A DNA stretch of 64,000 nucleotides from Patagioenas fasciata. Taxonomy: Eukaryota > Chordata > Aves > Columbiformes > Columbidae. The stretch spans positions 20,232,867-20,296,866 of the forward strand of contig NC_092525.1 of NCBI RefSeq assembly GCF_037038585.1, in the 5' to 3' direction. Of this stretch, positions 62,985 to 64,000 are shown piece after piece (position 1 is the first letter of the stretch; each line of letters starts with the position of its first letter). A model generated the notes under the pieces. That model searched no databases. It saw nothing but the letters and a program-made list of their open reading frames with translations, and was not told where the DNA came from. Position numbers and translations under genes: made by a program.

Positions 62985-63060
62985 AAGGAGTTAAGGTCAC
63001 AGTCAGGAACATAACACAGGCCTGAGTGCCAGCTCCTGTTTCTGCAGCCACATACCCTGT
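62985..63060 (-). mobile_element. Possible MIR/CORE-SINE-like relic, antisense
   Basis: 'aaggagttaaggtcacagtc', 'aggaacataacacaggcctg' and 'agtgccagctcctgttt' match the inverted distal part of MIR-type SINEs ('caaggtcacacagc.agtc..', 'aggaatagaacccaggtctc', 'ctgactcccag'). Short and diverged; the bounds are approximate. Confidence 0.4.
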
Positions 63061-64000
63061 AACTTTGGGTATCTTTAAAAGCTGAAGTTACAGAAGAAAG
63101 TTGAAATATTAACAGTGGATCGTTTACTATATCATAACAGTTCAATCATCGCTGCTGGAAAGTCAATATTATATTAACTTCAAAATAGTGTGTTCTTAAG
63201 TTCTCCAAAATGATGGAAGTTCAGCAGTCCTAGTTTTCTAGCTGTGCATTTGGCTGCTTATGAAATATCATATAAAAATGATGGTTTGGTAAGAAATCAT
63301 TACCTCTGTTCTCACAAAGGCAACAGTTATATATTACATCAGGTTTGGTTTCAGAATAGAGTTTACTACAAAGTATGTTGTATAAATGAAAATAATATTG
63401 ACATAAGCTACTAGGTAAGAAACAGTGTGTGATGATTGCTATTGGAAATTCTTTGGATATTTCTCAGATTTAATATTGGCAATGACTTCTGAGTGTCTGT
63501 CAACAGCTGACTTCCCAGAAGGTGTTTGTTTTTAGTCCTGATCGCAGTGGAAGTTCATTACCTGAGATATGGATTATTTCATCTGTATTCTTCCTGTTGA
63601 CGTCTAATTGGCAACTATAGAGTATTTTACCACCTGGATTAACAAAGGCCTTTGTCTACCATTTATAGAAGATAAAAGAGGATTTGAGCTTTTGTAAACA
63701 TATGTATTTTATGGGGTGGTAATAGATTAAATGCTTCCTATTTTATAAAATGCAGTCAATTTTCACCTGGAGCGTCAGGATTTTCCCTCCAGCCCTTGTT
63801 CCCCTCCTGTTGAGCAGTCTGGGAGTTTGCCAAGGGAGCTGGAAAATCAGAAAAAGTTTGATCCCTAAACCCCAATAACTTTGTAGAAGAAAATGTGGTA
63901 CACTAGCCTGTGTGTGCCTACGTGGCAGATATGTACATGGTGGCTTTGTTTAAATGCTGTAGGTTTTAGTCTGTGTAGGTGTATGTCATTCCCAATCTGC
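63061..64000. other. Non-coding DNA to the window edge
   Basis: AT-rich unique sequence with no exon, RNA gene or recognised repeat. No splice site suggests a second exon of the island gene before the window ends. Confidence 0.5.

Noticed and set aside
1..64000. CRISPR array, tRNA/rRNA genes, well-known conserved microRNAs, operon-like clusters
   Set aside because: Reading by eye found no regularly spaced repeats, no clover-leaf or rRNA sequence, no mature sequences of the miRNAs I know (such as let-7, miR-9, miR-124), and no packed genes. The window is vertebrate-type non-coding DNA.

Overview
The window looks like bird nuclear DNA. It is AT-rich and intron-like, with one sharp CpG island. 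It carries CR1 LINE 3' ends of the avian type, recognisable from the 3'-terminal block with 'ggttggactcgatgatcttgag' and a closing 'tctatgattct'-like tail, or the reverse complement starting 'atagaatcacggaatag'. I see no Alu, L1 or mammal-specific repeat and no bacterial gene organisation. The species cannot be named from this.

Layout. Positions 1-1140 are single-copy DNA, A/C-rich on the + strand. Positions 1150-2300 are a CpG island with GC boxes and three NotI sites, almost certainly a promoter plus first exon. The best exon-1 candidate on the + strand is an ATG at 1775 leading into a strong splice donor (CAG|GTAAGA, intron from 1812). From 2300 to 64000 no exon can be named with confidence. 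This stretch reads as a very long first intron, or as intergenic DNA if the island serves a minus-strand gene. It contains simple repeats, five CR1 fragments (27.5, 30.8, 40.8, 47.3 and 53.9 kb), a much older CR1-like reverse-transcriptase fossil (46.1-46.86 kb), and several worn MIR/CORE-SINE-like relics (24.6, 37.2, 55.6 and 63.0 kb).

Three short open stretches with splice-like borders deserve a check but are not recognised: 12522-12614 (+), 57367-57468 (+) and 56031-56203 (-). The last is the most protein-like and has an AATAAA overlapping its stop codon.

I found no operon, CRISPR array, tRNA, rRNA, known microRNA, intact transposon or intact viral gene, and nothing I could defend as a new biological system. 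Most open reading frames here are chance: the longest lie in the stop-poor CpG island or inside CR1 DNA.
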